Part shown: positions 62,306-64,000 of the stretch, one piece after another
Position numbering within the stretch: the stretch's first letter is position 1
Layout of the letters: the number at the start of each line of letters is the position of its first letter
Source: Paracoccaceae bacterium
Lineage (GTDB): Bacteria; Pseudomonadota; Alphaproteobacteria; Rhodobacterales; Rhodobacteraceae
DNA length: 64,000 nt
Direction: 5' to 3'
Assembly: GCA_019454225.1 (NCBI GenBank)
Contig: CP075370.1
Location: 858,001 to 922,000 of the forward strand
Translations under genes and position numbers: made by a program
Notes under the pieces: model-generated
What the model was told of the DNA's origin: nothing
Seen by the model: the letters and a program-made list of their open reading frames with translations, nothing else
The model's database searches: none

Positions 62306-62842
62306 ATGCGGGTTTTTCTGGCGGCTCTCTACACAATCGCACTTGCAGGGGCTACCCCGGCGGTCGCCGATCGCGCGGCGGCCGAGGCGGTGCGGGCGGG
62401 CGACATGCGCAAGCTGGTGATCCACGAGACCCCGCGCGACCTGCCCGAGGTCACGCTGGTGATGCTGGACGATGCACCCCGCAGTCTTGCCGAATGGCGC
62501 GGGGAATGGGTGGTGGTGAACTTCTGGGCGACGTGGTGCGCGCCGTGCCGTCACGAGATGCCGTCGCTTGACGCGCTGGCGGCCACCGGGCAGCCGGTGG
62601 TCACGGTTGCCACCGGCCGGAACCCGCCACCGGCAATCGAACGGTTCTGGGCCGAAACCGCGATCACGCACCTGCCCGCGCTGCGCGATCCGAAATCGGC
62701 GCTTGCCCGGCAGCTGGGCATCCTGGGCCTGCCCGTCACGCTGATCCTGAACCCCGAAGGCCAGGAGGTCGCGCGACTGACGGGCGATGCCGACTGGGCG
62801 TCGCCCGACGCCGCGGCGGTTCTGGCGGCGCTGCGAGACTGA
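62306..62842 (+). CDS. tlpA: TlpA-like periplasmic thiol:disulfide protein
   Basis: This 178-residue exported thioredoxin-like protein has a signal peptide (about 1-22, cut near AVA) and the active site FWATWCAPCRHEMPSLD with the WCxPC motif. The cis-Pro loop is GLPVTLILNPEG. TlpA-type proteins reduce periplasmic disulfides, often to help cytochrome c or oxidase maturation; the target here is not shown. GGAGG 5 bases upstream sets the start. It is divergent from argH, as in several related genomes, and ends 44 bases before the convergent phbB. Confidence 0.92.
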   Translation: MRVFLAALYTIALAGATPAVADRAAAEAVRAGDMRKLVIHETPRDLPEVTLVMLDDAPRSLAEWRGEWVVVNFWATWCAPCRHEMPSLDALAATGQPVVTVATGRNPPPAIERFWAETAITHLPALRDPKSALARQLGILGLPVTLILNPEGQEVARLTGDADWASPDAAAVLAALRD

Positions 62843-62886
62843 GCCTTCGCATGCGTCGGGGGGCGTGCCCCCCGCTGCCGATCGCG

Positions 62887-63612
62887 TCAGACGAAGAACT
62901 GACCGCCGTTCGCGCTGATGGTCGATCCGGTGATGAACCCTGCGTCATCGGATGCCAGGAACACCACGATCCGCGCGATTTCCTCGGGTTCACCCAGGCG
63001 ACCCACGGGTATCTGCGGGATGATGCGTTCGTTCAGCACCTTCTCGTCGATGGCGCGCACCATTTCCGTGCCGATGTAGCCCGGGCAGATCGCGTTCACC
63101 GTGATCCCGGCCCGCGCGCCTTCCTGCGCCAGGGCCTTGGTGAAGCCCAGATCGCCCGACTTGGCCGCCGAGTAGTTCGCCTGGCCTGCCTGGCCCTTCT
63201 GGCCGTTGATCGACGAGATGTTGACGACCCGTCCGAACTTGCGGTCACGCATGCCCGTCCAAAGCGGATGGGTCATGTTGAAGAGGCCCGACAGGTTGGT
63301 GTCGATCACCTCTTTCCACATCTGCGGGGTCATCTTGTGGAACATGGCGTCGCGGGTGATGCCTGCATTGTTCACCAGAACCGCGACCGGACCCAGATCC
63401 GCCTCGACCTGCGCGATGCCCGCCTTGCAGGCGTCATAGTCGGCAACCGACCACTTGTAGGTCTTGATACCGGTCTCCGCGGTGAAGGCCGCAGCCGCCG
63501 CGTCGTTGCCTGCATAGTTCGCGGCAACGGTATAGCCGGCGTTCTTGAGGGCGATGGAAATGGCCGCGCCGATACCGCGCGAGCCCCCGGTGACCAGGGC
63601 GACTTTGGACAT
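62887..63612 (-). CDS. phbB: Acetoacetyl-CoA reductase
   Basis: This 241-residue short-chain dehydrogenase reduces acetoacetyl-CoA to (R)-3-hydroxybutyryl-CoA, with NADPH preferred in the family, for polyhydroxybutyrate. The cofactor loop is TGGSRGIG; the catalytic triad is Ser134, Tyr147 and Lys151 (NISSINGQKG, then NYSAAK). CPGYIGTEMVRA and GFITGSTISANGGQ are typical of PhbB. GGAGGAG precedes the ATG. It follows phbA on the same strand, with an 85-base gap containing a strong hairpin. Confidence 0.96.
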   Translation of the reverse strand: MSKVALVTGGSRGIGAAISIALKNAGYTVAANYAGNDAAAAAFTAETGIKTYKWSVADYDACKAGIAQVEADLGPVAVLVNNAGITRDAMFHKMTPQMWKEVIDTNLSGLFNMTHPLWTGMRDRKFGRVVNISSINGQKGQAGQANYSAAKSGDLGFTKALAQEGARAGITVNAICPGYIGTEMVRAIDEKVLNERIIPQIPVGRLGEPEEIARIVVFLASDDAGFITGSTISANGGQFFV

Positions 63613-63642
63613 GCGTTCTCCTCCACGAGAATGGTTCAGGCA

Positions 63643-63656
63643 ATATCGTTAGATAT
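63643..63656. promoter_or_regulatory. Small dyad upstream of phbB
   Basis: ATATC-GTTA-GATAT is a perfect 5-bp inverted repeat, AT-rich against its surroundings, 30 bases before the phbB ATG. It may be part of a phbB-specific promoter or an operator. Confidence 0.35.
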
Positions 63657-63664
63657 CGGGGTTC

Positions 63665-63689
63665 GCGGGCGCAAGATCATTGCGCCCGC
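63665..63689 (-). terminator. Intercistronic hairpin between phbA and phbB
   Basis: A perfect 10-bp stem (GCGGGCGCAA / TTGCGCCCGC, 5-base loop) lies 8 bases after the phbA stop. There is no T-run. It may partly terminate transcription, or protect the phbA message. Confidence 0.6.
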
Positions 63690-63697
63690 AATCGCGA

Positions 63698-64000
63698 TCA
63701 GCGTTCTACGCAGAGCGCCACGCCCATTCCGCCGCCGATGCACAGCGTCGCCAGACCCTTCTTTGCGTCGCGGCGGATCATTTCGTGGATCAGCGTGTTC
63801 AGGATGCGCGCACCCGAGGCGCCGATGGGATGCCCGATGGCGATGGCGCCGCCGTTCACGTTCACGATCGCGGGGTCCCAGCCCATGTCCTTGTTGACCG
63901 CGCAGGCCTGGGCGGCGAAGGCTTCGTTGGCCTCGACCAGGTCCAGATCGCCGACCTTCCAGCCTGCCTTGGCCAGTGCCTTGCGGCTGGCATGGATCGG
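63698..64000 (-). CDS. phbA: Acetyl-CoA acetyltransferase (beta-ketothiolase), C-terminal part (cut by window end)
   Basis: Only the last 100 residues are visible; the 5' part lies beyond 64000. The thiolase C-terminal signatures are intact: [35 protein letters not shown], with the catalytic His, and [15 protein letters not shown], with the catalytic Cys in the C-terminal loop. The enzyme condenses two acetyl-CoA to acetoacetyl-CoA, the first step of polyhydroxybutyrate synthesis, and supplies the adjoining PhbB. A role in ketone or fatty-acid degradation cannot be excluded. Confidence 0.95.
   Translation of the reverse strand, partial: PIHASRKALAKAGWKVGDLDLVEANEAFAAQACAVNKDMGWDPAIVNVNGGAIAIGHPIGASGARILNTLIHEMIRRDAKKGLATLCIGGGMGVALCVER

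Overview
The window looks like the chromosome of a high-GC alphaproteobacterium of the Rhodobacter/Paracoccus type (Rhodobacterales). Pointers are the petABC cytochrome bc1 operon, a 41-residue L36 protein of the YkgO type, a complete urtABCDE urea transporter with a very long UrtB, a glnK-amtB pair, the vacJ/mlaA-mlaC pair, a PHB reductase/thiolase pair and a xylose ABC operon with a single-domain ATPase. Genes are densely packed, with many ATGA or TTGA stop-start overlaps. I see no insertion sequence, prophage, CRISPR array, integron or rRNA. Only one gap between genes exceeds 300 bases (21160-21551). Identifications rest on reading the translations and recognising families and motifs; no database search was run.

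Layout. 1-8054: end of an AbrB-family membrane protein; glutathione-dependent formaldehyde dehydrogenase (frmA); an I78-type inhibitor lipoprotein; cytochrome c'; the coupled gpmI-envC-ctpA-rppH run; an N-formylglutamate amidohydrolase. 8112-8533: tRNA-Val(GAC) with an odd leader, then L36. 8723-11623: small redox, regulatory and transport genes (AhpD-like, PaiB-like, GST, LysE). 11834-14560: petABC. 15103-21159: urea transporter urtABCDE on the minus strand, with a possible 31-codon gene between urtB and urtC. 21552-23597: sulfurtransferase and aminotransferase. 23673-25399: glnK-amtB. 25661-27880: a class A penicillin-binding protein. 27927-29310: mlaA-mlaC. 29480-32499: a type I secretion ATPase and adaptor with no outer-membrane partner or substrate nearby. 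32711-36117: ridA, glycerophosphodiesterase, FemAB-like acyltransferase, GST and pterin dehydratase. 36124-37347: an MltB-type lytic transglycosylase.

37600-45107 is a full xylose locus: xylF-H-G-B-A on the minus strand (uptake, isomerisation, phosphorylation) with a divergent ROK repressor gene, xylR. 45223-50867 is tamA-tamB. 50861-57014 holds yihY and an exopolysaccharide group (yjbE-like, yjbF, yjbH, and a CapD/PglF-like nucleotide-sugar dehydratase). 57266-60233 is a TRAP transporter (dctPQM). 60389-62283 is argH with two small membrane-associated genes downstream. 62306-64000 has a TlpA-like thioredoxin and phbB-phbA, the latter cut by the window end.

Most of the window is ordinary core metabolism and envelope biology. 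The best leads for something undescribed are two intergenic elements 29 kb apart (about 8551-8600 and 37422-37472). Both carry a GTCCCA-N3-TGGGAC palindrome exactly 25 bases before GGGTTGA, on the same strand, with no gene downstream. Other leads are a terminator-like hairpin at the very start of the predicted tRNA-Val transcript, a translationally coupled micro-ORF in the urt operon, and three 99-residue repeats in TamB.
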